14,734 nucleotides of DNA, from positions 1 through 14,734 of the forward strand of contig CANCCF010000092.1 in the NCBI GenBank assembly GCA_947374485.1, in the 5' to 3' direction. Below, piece by piece: positions 6,195-13,740 of this stretch (its first letter is position 1; each line of letters opens with the position of its first letter). Both the position numbers and the translations under genes were made by a program. Source of the DNA: Comamonadaceae bacterium. Its GTDB lineage: Bacteria; Pseudomonadota; Gammaproteobacteria; Burkholderiales; Burkholderiaceae_C. The notes under the pieces are model-generated. The model had not been told where the DNA came from. It did no database searches and saw nothing but the letters and a program-made list of their open reading frames with translations.

Positions 6195-6878
6195 ATGTAC
6201 GAACTCGGCATCGTCAAACGCAACATCACGCGCGCCACGCCAGAGGCAGTTGAAAAGCTCTCGCGCTTTGGTGTGGCCACCATCCACGAGGCCATGGGCC
6301 GCGTGGGGCTGATGAAGACCTATATGCGCCCCATCTACAAGGGCGCGCGCATGTGCGGCCCGGCCGTCACCGTGCTGCTGCAACCCGGCGACAACTGGAT
6401 GATGCATGTGGCGGCCGAGCAAATAAAGCCCGGCGATGTGGTGGTGGCCGCCTGCACCACCGACAATTTTGATGGCTTCTTTGGCGACCTGCTCGCCACC
6501 AGCTTCCAGGCGCGCGGCGCCAAGGGATTGATCATCGACGGCGGCGTGCGCGATGTGGACGAGCTGGAAAAAATGGGTTTCCCCGTGTTCAGCCGAGCCA
6601 TCAACGCCAAGGGCACCATCAAGGCCACGCTGGGTTCGGTCAACATTGACGTGGTCTGCGCCGGGGCGCAAGTGAAACCCGGTGATGTGGTGGTGGCCGA
6701 TGTGGACGGCATCGTCGTTGTTCCCGCTGCCCGTGCGCAGGAAGTGGCCGATGCCGCCGAGAAGCGCGAGAGCTTTGAAGGCGAAAAGCGCGCCAAGTTC
6801 GCTGCAGGCGTGCTGGGCCTGGACATGTACAAGATGCGTGAGCCGCTGGAAAAAGCGGGCTTGCGCTACATCGATTGA
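6195..6878 (+). CDS. pmdF: 4-carboxy-4-hydroxy-2-oxoadipate aldolase / oxaloacetate decarboxylase (LigK/PmdF)
   Basis: This is the last enzyme of the pathway. It splits 4-carboxy-4-hydroxy-2-oxoadipate into pyruvate and oxaloacetate and, in this family, also decarboxylates oxaloacetate. The 227-residue product is a class II, divalent-metal-dependent pyruvate aldolase of the RraA-like fold. The signature GD-x20-RD is exact: G97-D98, then R119-D120 in GLIIDGGVRD. An earlier PGDNWMMHVAAE block (64-75) and PGDVVVADVDGIVVVP near 164-179 are standard for the family. The C-terminal helix with the GVLGLDMYKMREPL run is typical of LigK-type members, unlike the shorter RraA RNase E inhibitor. It starts 2 bases after pmdE, using AAAGG inside the end of that gene as ribosome site, which points to translational coupling. 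Confidence 0.94.
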   Translation: MYELGIVKRNITRATPEAVEKLSRFGVATIHEAMGRVGLMKTYMRPIYKGARMCGPAVTVLLQPGDNWMMHVAAEQIKPGDVVVAACTTDNFDGFFGDLLATSFQARGAKGLIIDGGVRDVDELEKMGFPVFSRAINAKGTIKATLGSVNIDVVCAGAQVKPGDVVVADVDGIVVVPAARAQEVADAAEKRESFEGEKRAKFAAGVLGLDMYKMREPLEKAGLRYID

Positions 6879-6885
6879 AGCCCGC

Positions 6886-7830
6886 ATGAGCCACCCACCT
6901 AACAAGCCCGTTACGGGCGATTTTTCAAAAACCGCTGGCTGGATGGACTGGTACACCGGCCCGTCCAAACCCCGCTTTACCGTGCCCGCGGGCGCGGTGG
7001 ACGCGCACTGCCACGTCTTTGGCCCGGGCGCAGAATTCCCTTTTGCATCGGAGCGCAAATACACGCCGTGTGACGCTTCCAAGCATCAGCTCTACGCCCT
7101 GCGCGACCACCTGGGTTTCTCCCGCAATGTGGTCGTGCAAGCCACTTGCCACGGCGCCGACAACCGCGCCATGGTCGATGCGCTGCTGCACTCCGGCGGC
7201 AAGGCGCGCGGTGTCGCCACCGTGAAGCGCAGCATCAGCGATGCGGAAATTCAAGCTATGCACGACGCCGGTGTGCGCGGCGTGCGCTTCAACTTTGTCA
7301 AACGCCTGGTGGACTTCACGCCCAAAGATGAACTGCTGGAAATTGCCACGCGCATTGCGAAGTGGAACTGGCACGTGGTGATCTACTTCGAGGCTGTCGA
7401 TCTGCCTGAGCTGTGGGACTTTTTCACGGCGCTCCCCACGACCGTGGTGGTGGACCACATGGGACGGCCGGACGTGAACAAGCCGGTAGATGGGCCCGAG
7501 TTCGAGCTGTTTGTGAAGTTCATGCGCGAACACAAGAATGTGTGGAGCAAGGTGTCGTGTCCCGAGCGTCTGTCGGTCAGTGGCCCCAGGGCCCTGAATG
7601 GAGAACAGAATGCCTACACCGATGTCATTCCCTTTGCCAAACGCATCGTTGACGAATTCCCTGACCGGGTACTCTGGGGCACCGACTGGCCGCACCCGAA
7701 CTTGAAGGACCACATGCCCGATGACGGTTTGCTGGTGGACTTCATCCCGCATATCGCCACCACGCCAGAACTTCAGCAGAAGCTTCTCGTCACCAACCCC
7801 ATGCGCCTCTATTGGCCCGAGGAGAACTGA
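6886..7830 (+). CDS. pmdD: 2-pyrone-4,6-dicarboxylate hydrolase (LigI/PmdD)
   Basis: LigI-type hydrolases open the lactone 2-pyrone-4,6-dicarboxylate to 4-oxalomesaconate, reversibly and without needing a metal. The 314-residue product has the amidohydrolase-like signature DAHCHVFGP (H41, H43), RGVRFNF (131-137), DHMGRPD with H191, and GTDWPHP with D267 corresponding to the key aspartate of LigI. The ATG at 6886, 7 bases after the aldolase stop, is chosen over the longer upstream frame, which overlaps pmdF and lacks family similarity. The N-terminal PVTGDFSKTAGWMDWYTGPSKP-like lead is usual for the Comamonas type. The stop directly abuts the pmdA start with no gap. Confidence 0.95.
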   Translation: MSHPPNKPVTGDFSKTAGWMDWYTGPSKPRFTVPAGAVDAHCHVFGPGAEFPFASERKYTPCDASKHQLYALRDHLGFSRNVVVQATCHGADNRAMVDALLHSGGKARGVATVKRSISDAEIQAMHDAGVRGVRFNFVKRLVDFTPKDELLEIATRIAKWNWHVVIYFEAVDLPELWDFFTALPTTVVVDHMGRPDVNKPVDGPEFELFVKFMREHKNVWSKVSCPERLSVSGPRALNGEQNAYTDVIPFAKRIVDEFPDRVLWGTDWPHPNLKDHMPDDGLLVDFIPHIATTPELQQKLLVTNPMRLYWPEEN

Positions 7831-8274
7831 ATGGCACTCGACAAACCCTATCTCGACGTCCCCGGCACCATCATCTTTGACGCCGAGCAGAGCCGAAAAG
7901 GCTACCACCTCAACCAGTTCTGTATGTCCTTGATGAAGGCCGAGAACCGCGCCCGCTTCAAGGCCGACGAGCGCGCCTATCTGGACGAGTGGCCCATGAC
8001 GGAAGAGCAAAAGCAGGGCGTGCTCACGCGCGACCTGAACCGCTGCATGGCCGCAGGCGGCAATATTTATTTCTTGGCCAAGGTGGGCGCCACCGATGGC
8101 CTGTCGTTCCAGCAAATGGCGGGCAGCATGACCGGCATGACGGAAGCGGAATACCGCGCCATGATGGTCAGTGGTGGGCGCAGCGTGGAGGGCAACCGCT
8201 TTATTGGCGAAGACGGCGACGCCCAGGCACATCACCAGCCGCAAGGCTCGGCCACCCAGAACACACAGGACTGA
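7831..8274 (+). CDS. pmdA: Protocatechuate 4,5-dioxygenase, alpha (small) subunit
   Basis: The alpha subunit caps the active site of the type II extradiol dioxygenase LigAB, which cleaves protocatechuate between C4 and C5 using Fe(II) and O2. The 147-residue product fits the LigA family in length and content: YHLNQFCMSLMKAENR (25-40), ADERAYLDEW, LTRDLNRCMAAGGNIYFLAK (65-84) and a DGLSFQQMAGSMTGMT run. The tail (after about 130) is Gln/His-rich and less conserved. The ATG immediately follows the pmdD stop, with GAGGAG about 6 bases upstream inside pmdD. The beta-subunit gene follows after 2 bases, so the two subunits are made together. Confidence 0.95.
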   Translation: MALDKPYLDVPGTIIFDAEQSRKGYHLNQFCMSLMKAENRARFKADERAYLDEWPMTEEQKQGVLTRDLNRCMAAGGNIYFLAKVGATDGLSFQQMAGSMTGMTEAEYRAMMVSGGRSVEGNRFIGEDGDAQAHHQPQGSATQNTQD

Positions 8275-8276
8275 CC

Positions 8277-9146
8277 ATGGCACGCATCACCGCCTCCGTT
8301 TTCACCTCGCACGTACCCGCCATTGGCGCCGCCATGGACCAGGGCAAGACGCAAGAGCCCTACTGGCAGCCGCTGTTCGCAGGCTACGAATACAGCAAGC
8401 AGTGGATGAAGGACAACCAGCCCGACGTCATCTTTCTGGTCTACAACGACCATGCCACCGCGTTCAGCCTGGACATGATTCCCACCTTTGCCATTGGCAC
8501 CGGCGCGCAGTACCAGCCCGCCGACGAGGGCTATGGCGCGCGCCCGGTGCCCACCGTCATTGGCCATCCGGAATTGGCGTCCCACATCGCCCAGTCGGTG
8601 ATCCAGCAGGATTTCGATTTGACCATCGTGAACAAGATGGACGTGGACCACGGCCTCACAGTGCCGCTGTCGCTGATGTGCGGCAACCCTTCCAAGGAAG
8701 ATTTCAAGTGGCCCTGCCCCGTGATTCCCTTCGCGGTGAACGTGGTGCAGTACCCCGTCCCCAGCGGCCAGCGCTGCTTCAACCTGGGCCAAGCCATCCG
8801 CAAGGCCATCGAGAGTTTTGATGAAGACCTGAACGTGCACATCTGGGGCACGGGCGGCATGAGCCACCAGTTGCAGGGTCCGCGCGCGGGCCTGATCAAC
8901 AAGCAATTCGACAACGACTTTCTCGACAAGCTGATTGCCGACCCCGCTGCGGCTGCTGCCATCCCCCACATCGACTACGTGCGCGAGGCCGGCAGCGAGG
9001 GCATCGAACTGGTGATGTGGCTGATCGCCCGCGGCGCCATGGACGATGTGGCCGGACGCGCCGATGGCGTGAATTTGAAACACCGCTTCTACCATGTGCC
9101 CGCGTCCAACACGGCGGTGGGCCACGCCATTCTGGAGAACAAATAA
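8277..9146 (+). CDS. pmdB: Protocatechuate 4,5-dioxygenase, beta (catalytic) subunit
   Basis: The catalytic subunit of the ring-cleaving enzyme forms 4-carboxy-2-hydroxymuconate-6-semialdehyde from protocatechuate. The 289-residue product has the LigB-family iron ligands H12 (TSHVPAIG) and H59 (YNDHATAF). The acidic ligand lies in the EGIEL run (E241 or E244, equivalent to E242 of the Sphingobium enzyme), and the proton-relay histidine is H197 in GGMSHQLQG. MDVDHGLTVPLSLM (121-134) is another family hallmark. The ATG at 8277 lies 2 bases after pmdA and is preceded by AGGA; a longer in-frame extension upstream overlaps pmdA and is discarded. All expected metal residues are present, so an active enzyme is predicted. 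Confidence 0.96.
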   Translation: MARITASVFTSHVPAIGAAMDQGKTQEPYWQPLFAGYEYSKQWMKDNQPDVIFLVYNDHATAFSLDMIPTFAIGTGAQYQPADEGYGARPVPTVIGHPELASHIAQSVIQQDFDLTIVNKMDVDHGLTVPLSLMCGNPSKEDFKWPCPVIPFAVNVVQYPVPSGQRCFNLGQAIRKAIESFDEDLNVHIWGTGGMSHQLQGPRAGLINKQFDNDFLDKLIADPAAAAAIPHIDYVREAGSEGIELVMWLIARGAMDDVAGRADGVNLKHRFYHVPASNTAVGHAILENK

Positions 9147-9148
9147 CC

Positions 9149-10105
9149 ATGCCTAAAACCATCAAAGTGGCGCTGGCAGGCGCCGGTGCCTTCGGCATCA
9201 AGCACCTGGACGGTATCAAAAATATAGACGGCGTGGAAGTGGTGTCACTCATCAGCCGCGATCTGGAGAAGACGCGTGAGGTGGCGAACAAATACGGCAT
9301 AGGCCACGTCACCACCGACCTCGCTGACAGCCTTGCGCTGCCGGAATTGGACGCCGTGATTCTCTGCACACCGACACAAATGCACGCTGAGCAGACCATG
9401 GCGTGTTTAAAGGCTGGCAAGCATGTGCAAGTGGAGATTCCCCTGGCTGACAGCCTGAAGGGTGCGCAAGACGTGGTGGCATTGCAGAAGCAGACCGGCT
9501 TGGTGGCCATGTGTGGCCACACCCGCCGCTTCAACCCCAGCCACCAGTACGTGCACAAGGAGATTGCAGCGGGCCGCTTTCATATCCAGCAAATGGATGT
9601 GCAAACCTATTTCTTCCGCCGCACCAACACCAACGCCCTGGGCCAGGCGCGCAGCTGGACCGACCACCTGCTGTGGCACCACGCCGCCCACACCGTGGAC
9701 CTGTTCGCCTACCAGTGCGGCAGCCCCATTGTGAAAGCCAACGCCCTCCAGGGTCCTGTTCATCAGGTGCTGGGCATCGCCATGGACATGAGCATCCAAT
9801 TGCAGGCCGCCAATGGCGCGATCTGCACCTTGTCTTTGAGCTTCAACAACGACGGCCCGCTGGGCACCTTCTTCCGCTACATCGGCGACACCGCGACCTA
9901 CATCGCGCGCTACGACGATTTATTCAGCGGCAAGGAAGAAAAAATCGACGTGAGCCAGGTGGATGTGTCCATGAACGGCATCGAGCTGCAAGACCGCGAG
10001 TTCTTCGCCGCCATCCGCGACGGCCGCGAGCCCAACAGCAGCGTGGCCGGGGTGCTGGCCTGCTACGAGGTGCTGCATCAGTTGGAGCAGCAGCTGGCGG
10101 CGTAG
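9149..10105 (+). CDS. pmdC: 4-carboxy-2-hydroxymuconate-6-semialdehyde dehydrogenase (LigC/PmdC)
   Basis: This NADP-dependent dehydrogenase oxidises the cyclic hemiacetal of the ring-cleavage product to 2-pyrone-4,6-dicarboxylate. The 318-residue product is a Gfo/Idh/MocA-family protein. The dinucleotide-binding loop is GAGAFG (11-16), followed by the strand ending in LISRD. The family EKP motif appears as E96-I97-P98 in HVQVEIPLAD, without the lysine, as I recall for LigC-type members. The C-terminal domain carries WTDHLLWHHAAHTVDLF, with the histidines expected near the active site. It starts 2 bases after pmdB with GGAG upstream, and it is the last gene of the operon. The next gene is convergent. 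Confidence 0.95.
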   Translation: MPKTIKVALAGAGAFGIKHLDGIKNIDGVEVVSLISRDLEKTREVANKYGIGHVTTDLADSLALPELDAVILCTPTQMHAEQTMACLKAGKHVQVEIPLADSLKGAQDVVALQKQTGLVAMCGHTRRFNPSHQYVHKEIAAGRFHIQQMDVQTYFFRRTNTNALGQARSWTDHLLWHHAAHTVDLFAYQCGSPIVKANALQGPVHQVLGIAMDMSIQLQAANGAICTLSLSFNNDGPLGTFFRYIGDTATYIARYDDLFSGKEEKIDVSQVDVSMNGIELQDREFFAAIRDGREPNSSVAGVLACYEVLHQLEQQLAA

Positions 10106-10136
10106 CCAAGCGAGAACCGGGAACCACCGCGGCTAC
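10102..10136. terminator. Weak inverted repeat between convergent genes, possible terminator
   Basis: GTAGCC at 10102-10107 and GGCTAC at 10131-10136 can pair across the short gap between the ends of pmdC and msrA, overlapping both stop regions. The loop is long (23 bases) and no T-run follows on either side, so intrinsic termination is doubtful. It is the only candidate seen in this gap. Confidence 0.25.
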
Positions 10137-10879
10137 TGCGCAACCAGCACCGGCTCATCCCGGTAAAGGCCTGGAAACAGGGCTTTGAGATTGCCCACTT
10201 TGGGCAAATCGAAGCGCGCAATGTAGCTGGAGTCCGGATGCAGTGTCGCGTAATTCTGGTGGTATCGCTCTGCCGGATAGAAGGTGTCGAGCGCGTCCAC
10301 GGTGGTCGCAATCTTTTGGTCAAACGCCTTGGCCGAATCCAGTTGTGCGATGTAGCGCTGGGCCACGGCCTTTTGGCTGTCATTGCGGTAAAAAATCGCC
10401 GAGCGGTACTGGGTGCCCACATCCGGGTATTGGCGGTTGAGCTGCGTCGGGTCGTGCGCCACGGAAAAGTAGATTTGCAGCAACTGCGCATAGCTCACCT
10501 GCCGGGGGTCAAAGCGCACCTGTACCGCTTCGGCATGTCCCGTGCTGCCGCTGCTGACGGACCGGTAGTCCGCCGTGGATGATTTTCCGCCTGCATAGCC
10601 GGACACCGCATCCAACACGCCCTGGGTGTGCTGGAACACGGCCTGTATGCCCCAGAAGCAACCGCCCGCGAAAACGATGGTGTCGGGTTGCGCCTTTGCG
10701 GAATCCGCCTCCAGCACTTGCACGCTCGGTGCCGGGATGCTGCGGGCTTTCTCTGCGGTTGCTGCAGGCGCCAGATACAGCATGGCAAGCAGTGCAAGGG
10801 CCACTGCCATGAGCATGGGCGCTTTGCCCGTGCGACGGAGTGGCTTGGTAGGTTTGGGGGTGAGGGTGGGTTTGAACAT
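10133..10879 (-). CDS. msrA: Exported peptide methionine-S-sulfoxide reductase MsrA, single-cysteine type
   Basis: MsrA reduces the S-epimer of methionine sulfoxide in proteins. The 248-residue product starts with a charged N-terminus and a hydrophobic segment (about 21-41, MLMAVALALLAMLYLAPAA) ending in ATA-EK, a credible signal peptide, so it should act in the periplasm. The catalytic motif GGCFWG has C74; SGYAGG (93-98) and TGHAE with H115 and E117 are the other active-site blocks, and YHQNY appears near 217. C74 is the only cysteine in the whole protein, so the resolving cysteines of many MsrAs are missing and an outside thiol or partner must reduce it. The ATG at 10879 is chosen because the longer frame enters the upstream LysR gene. 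It is convergent with pmdC. Confidence 0.93.
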   Translation of the reverse strand: MFKPTLTPKPTKPLRRTGKAPMLMAVALALLAMLYLAPAATAEKARSIPAPSVQVLEADSAKAQPDTIVFAGGCFWGIQAVFQHTQGVLDAVSGYAGGKSSTADYRSVSSGSTGHAEAVQVRFDPRQVSYAQLLQIYFSVAHDPTQLNRQYPDVGTQYRSAIFYRNDSQKAVAQRYIAQLDSAKAFDQKIATTVDALDTFYPAERYHQNYATLHPDSSYIARFDLPKVGNLKALFPGLYRDEPVLVAQ

Positions 10880-10931
10880 GGCAGTTGGTCGCAGCGTACT
10901 CCTTGTTCTTACCGCCTGCCCGCAACCCGCA

Positions 10932-11831
10932 CTACTGCAGCAGGGCATCCATGCGCAAGCGCTCAATCGCCAGATCCAGAAACGCCCGCACCCGTTGCGG
11001 CGCCTGTCGGCCCTCCCGGTGCACCACATGGATGGGCAAGGCGGGCGGCTCGCATTCGGGCAACACGGTCGTGAGTCGGCCACTGCGCACATGCTCCGCC
11101 ACCTGGTACGACAACAGCCGGGTCAGACCAAAACCAGCCACCGCCGCTTGCAGGGCGGAGTCGTTGGTGGTGGTGATCATGCGGGCCTGCAGCCGTATGC
11201 CGCGCAGCGCGCTCTGGTCCATCAGCTTCCACTCCGGTTGCGGCGTGACGCTGCTCGCCGAGATGATGGTGTGGGCATGCAGATCGTCGGGCGCACGGGG
11301 TGTGCCATGGCGCGCCAGGTAGTCGGGCGAGGCACAAACCACGCGCCGCACCTGTCCAACGCGCACGGCCTGCATGCTGGAGTCGGGCAACTCGCCAATG
11401 CGCACCGCCACATCCACACCTTCATCGAGCAGATGGACCACGCGGTCCAGAAAAAGGCAGGTGGCACTGACCGCGGGGTAGCGGCCCAGGTACTCGGTGA
11501 CGATGGGCGTTACAAACAGGCTGCCAAAAAGCATGGGCGCGGTGACGGTCAGGCGCCCGCGCGGTGCGCTGTGCATGCCGCTGACCGACTCGTCTGCCTC
11601 CAGCAGCTCCGCCAAAATGCGGCGGCAGTCCTGCACATAGCGCTCCCCCGCATCGGTGACCCGCACACTGCGCGTGCTGCGCGTGAGCAGGCGCAAACCC
11701 AGGTGCGCTTCGAGCGCATTGACGGCCCGCGTTACTGCAGGCGGCGACATATTGAGCTTGCGCGCCGCACCGGCCAGGCCCTGGCAATCAACAACGGCGA
11801 CAAAGACAGTGATGAGGTGAAACCGGTCCAT
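10932..11831 (-). CDS. LysR-family transcriptional regulator
   Basis: This 299-residue protein has an N-terminal LysR winged helix-turn-helix (1-60; LAGAARKLNMSPPAVTRAVN and LGLRLLTRSTRSVRVTDAG) and a substrate-binding domain from about 92 (GRLTVTAPMLFGSLFVTPIV). It resembles the large CrgA/DhcR-like group of LysR proteins from Proteobacteria, which often regulate small oxidoreductase or redox genes beside them. It is divergent from the AhpD-like gene across 141 bases that carry a 20-base dyad, so control of that set is the simplest guess. msrA follows 52 bases downstream on the same strand and could be co-transcribed. The effector is unknown. Confidence 0.9.
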   Translation of the reverse strand: MDRFHLITVFVAVVDCQGLAGAARKLNMSPPAVTRAVNALEAHLGLRLLTRSTRSVRVTDAGERYVQDCRRILAELLEADESVSGMHSAPRGRLTVTAPMLFGSLFVTPIVTEYLGRYPAVSATCLFLDRVVHLLDEGVDVAVRIGELPDSSMQAVRVGQVRRVVCASPDYLARHGTPRAPDDLHAHTIISASSVTPQPEWKLMDQSALRGIRLQARMITTTNDSALQAAVAGFGLTRLLSYQVAEHVRSGRLTTVLPECEPPALPIHVVHREGRQAPQRVRAFLDLAIERLRMDALLQ

Positions 11832-11886
11832 GGCGTTCCGTTTTGTGGAAGAGTGAATGGAGTCTAGCGGTGATTCTCTATGGCGG

Positions 11887-11906
11887 ACGAACTCAATACA
11901 GTTCGT
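11887..11906. promoter_or_regulatory. Perfect dyad, candidate LysR operator
   Basis: ACGAACTCAATACAGTTCGT has two perfect 7-base arms (ACGAACT / AGTTCGT) around CAATAC. It lies between the divergent LysR and AhpD-like genes, 55 bases from the regulator start and 66 from the AhpD-like start. Its size and place suit a LysR recognition site, though binding is inferred. No convincing -10/-35 pair was found beside it. Confidence 0.5.
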
Positions 11907-11972
11907 TCATTCGCTGGCACACCGCCGCGAAGAGCTGCTCCCCAACCCCTTAAACCCTTGAAGGAAATCACC

Positions 11973-12521
11973 ATGTCCCGTATCAGCATCCCCACCGTCG
12001 ACAACGCAGCCGCCGCCGCCAAGCCCTGGCTGGCCGCCGTTCACAAGCAACTCGGTGTGGTCCCCAACCTGATGAAGCTCGTGGGCCACAGCCCGGCCGC
12101 GCTGGAAGGTTATCTGTCGCTGAACGGCGCTTTGGGCAAGGGCAGCTTGAGCGTGCAACTGCGCGAGCGCATCGCCCTGGCCATTGCCGAATACAACGGC
12201 TGCGACTACTGCCTCTCGGCCCATGACTACCTGGGGCAGAACGTGGCCAAGATCAGCCGCAGCGAACTCGACGCCGCCCGCAACGGCCACTCCGAAGACC
12301 CCCGCACGCAAGTGGCCCTGCAGTTTGCGCTGCGCGTGGCGCAGTTGCGCGGCCGCGTGAATGACGCCGACATCGCCACCCTGCGCCTGGCCGGTTTTGA
12401 CGAGGCGGCCGTGGTGGAAATCGTGGCCAACGTTGCCGTCAACGTGCTGACCAACTACATCAACAACGTGGCGCACACCGACATCGACTTCCCCGAAGTC
12501 CATGCCCGGCTGGCTGCTTGA
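11973..12521 (+). CDS. AhpD-like / carboxymuconolactone-decarboxylase-family protein (peroxidase-related)
   Basis: The 182-residue product is an all-helical CMD/AhpD-like protein. The redox and proton-relay motif is complete: E73-x3-C77-x2-C80-x3-H84 in AEYNGCDYCLSAH, as in AhpD-type alkylhydroperoxidase proteins. The CXXC pair points to disulfide chemistry such as peroxide reduction rather than true 4-carboxymuconolactone decarboxylation, although the family name mentions it. That pathway is also not the one encoded here. The C-terminal run VVEIVANVAVNVLTNYINN (about 148-166) is typical of the DUF/uncharacterised peroxidase-related subgroup. The ATG at 11973 follows AAGGA by 8 bases. It leads a plus-strand set divergent from the LysR gene. 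Confidence 0.9.
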   Translation: MSRISIPTVDNAAAAAKPWLAAVHKQLGVVPNLMKLVGHSPAALEGYLSLNGALGKGSLSVQLRERIALAIAEYNGCDYCLSAHDYLGQNVAKISRSELDAARNGHSEDPRTQVALQFALRVAQLRGRVNDADIATLRLAGFDEAAVVEIVANVAVNVLTNYINNVAHTDIDFPEVHARLAA

Positions 12522-12547
12522 AAAAGCCTGCCCGGCGTATCCTCTCT

Positions 12548-12570
12548 CCAGCTGCGCCAGGCAGCTGGCG
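12548..12570 (+). other. Two overlapping, mutually exclusive hairpins between genes
   Basis: CCAGCTG (12548-12554) pairs perfectly with CAGCTGG (12562-12568) around a 7-base loop. The overlapping CGCCAG (12555-12560) pairs perfectly with CTGGCG (12565-12570) around GCAG. Both cannot form at once. They lie in the 76-base gap before the DUF1348 gene. No T-run follows, so neither is an intrinsic terminator; they might tune stability or translation of the message. Confidence 0.4.
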
Positions 12571-12597
12571 TCCCAACCTGAACCGGCACCGCACACC

Positions 12598-13080
12598 ATG
12601 AACAACACCGTTCCCGCTTCACGCCCTCCTCTGCCACCCTTCACCCCCGATTCCGCCGTGCAGAAGGTCCGCATGGCCGAAGACGCCTGGAACACGCGCG
12701 ACCCGGCACGGGTGGCCTTGGCCTACACAGAGACGAGCCAATGGCGCAACCGCTCGGAATTTGTCACGGGCCGACCCGCCATCCAAGCCTTCCTCCAGGC
12801 CAAATGGCAGCGTGAACAGGACTACCGGCTGGTCAAGGAGTTGTGGGCATTCCAAGGCAACCGCATTGCAGTCCGGTTCTGCTACGAGTGGCACGACCAG
12901 CTCGGCCAATGGTTCAGAAGCTATGGCAACGAAAACTGGGAGTTCGATGCACAGGGTTTGATGCAGTTGCGCCTGGCCAGCATCAATGACCTGCCGATTG
13001 CGTCTACCGAACGCAAAATGCTGTGGCCGCTGGGACGCCGACCCGATAGCCATGCGTCCCTGAGCCAGATGGGGCTGTGA
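12598..13080 (+). CDS. DUF1348 / NTF2-like family protein
   Basis: The 160-residue product belongs to the DUF1348 group of SnoaL/NTF2-like small proteins, seen in many Proteobacteria and plants. Hallmarks are AEDAWNTRDPARVALAYTE (26-44), WRNRSEFVTGR (48-58), FLQAKWQREQDYRL and the YGNENWEFD run near 118-126. The fold forms a cone-shaped pocket used by some members as an enzyme or binding site, but no activity is established for this group that I can name. The ATG at 12598 matches the usual length; an upstream ATG would run into the AhpD-like gene. Its last bases overlap the GTG of the flavoprotein gene, and the same four-base GTGA contains both start and stop, so the two are translationally coupled. 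Confidence 0.88.
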   Translation: MNNTVPASRPPLPPFTPDSAVQKVRMAEDAWNTRDPARVALAYTETSQWRNRSEFVTGRPAIQAFLQAKWQREQDYRLVKELWAFQGNRIAVRFCYEWHDQLGQWFRSYGNENWEFDAQGLMQLRLASINDLPIASTERKMLWPLGRRPDSHASLSQMGL

Positions 13081-13700
13081 GCACCATGGACCGCAGCGCT
13101 CACTATGCCAGCGACGTCGCCTTCACCCCTGCCGTCAAGGCGATTCAAACCCGCAAAGGCTCGCGCACGGGCTACTCCCGCATGGAACAACGGGGTTCGT
13201 GGGAGACGCAGATCACTCCGGAACTGCAAGACTTCATCGCGGCCCAGACCAGCATCTACCTGGCCACGGCCAATGCAGACGGGCAACCCTACATCCAGCA
13301 CCGGGGCGGCCCGGCGGGCTTTCTGCATGTGCTGGATGCGCACACGCTGGCCTTTGCCGACTACACCGGAAACAAGCAGTACATCTCGGCCGGCAACCTG
13401 TCGGAGAACCCCAAGGCCCAACTGTTTTTGATGGACTACGAACGCCGCCAGCGCGTCAAGATCTGGGGCGAGGCCCGGGTCGTCGAGGGCGACGCCGCGC
13501 TCCTGTCGCGGCTCGCCTCGGCGGGCTACGACGCCAAAGCGGAGCAGGCCATCGTCTTCACCGTCACAGCATGGGACGCCAACTGCCCCCAGCACATACC
13601 GGTGCGCCTGGATGCCGCGCACGTGCAATCCGCATTGGACCAAAGGGACCGGCGTATCCAGGCGCTGGAAGCCCGGCTGAATGCGCTGGGTGGGGCCTAA
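13077..13700 (+). CDS. Pyridoxamine 5'-phosphate oxidase-fold flavin-binding protein
   Basis: The 207-residue product has the split-barrel flavin-binding fold of the PNPOx-like family. The core is seen in TSIYLATANADGQPYIQHRGG (about 58-78; a strand plus the conserved GxPxxxxRGG region), FADYTGNKQYISAGNL (92-107) and the VKIWGEARVV strand. Such proteins bind FMN or F420 and act as small oxidoreductases; this one is not the vitamin B6 enzyme PdxH, which differs in size and ends. The last 20 residues are predicted to form a short charged helix. The GTG at 13077 overlaps the DUF1348 stop; an ATG at 13086 in the same frame is an alternative start. It probably acts with its two upstream neighbours, but the substrate is unknown. 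Confidence 0.88.
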   Translation: MSTMDRSAHYASDVAFTPAVKAIQTRKGSRTGYSRMEQRGSWETQITPELQDFIAAQTSIYLATANADGQPYIQHRGGPAGFLHVLDAHTLAFADYTGNKQYISAGNLSENPKAQLFLMDYERRQRVKIWGEARVVEGDAALLSRLASAGYDAKAEQAIVFTVTAWDANCPQHIPVRLDAAHVQSALDQRDRRIQALEARLNALGGA

Positions 13701-13740
13701 CGCTGTAAGAACGCCACGTCCCACGCGACCAATCACTTCC

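Noticed and set aside
6925..8283. Long minus-strand open frame (452 codons) opposite pmdD and pmdA
   Set aside because: Rich in His, Ala and Gly as expected for the reverse of high-GC codons; the plus strand carries well-conserved enzymes.
11973..12521. Reading the AhpD-like gene as the true 4-carboxymuconolactone decarboxylase of a protocatechuate pathway
   Set aside because: That enzyme belongs to the 3,4-cleavage route, none of whose other genes are here, and the complete ExxxCxxCxxxH motif points to AhpD-like redox chemistry.
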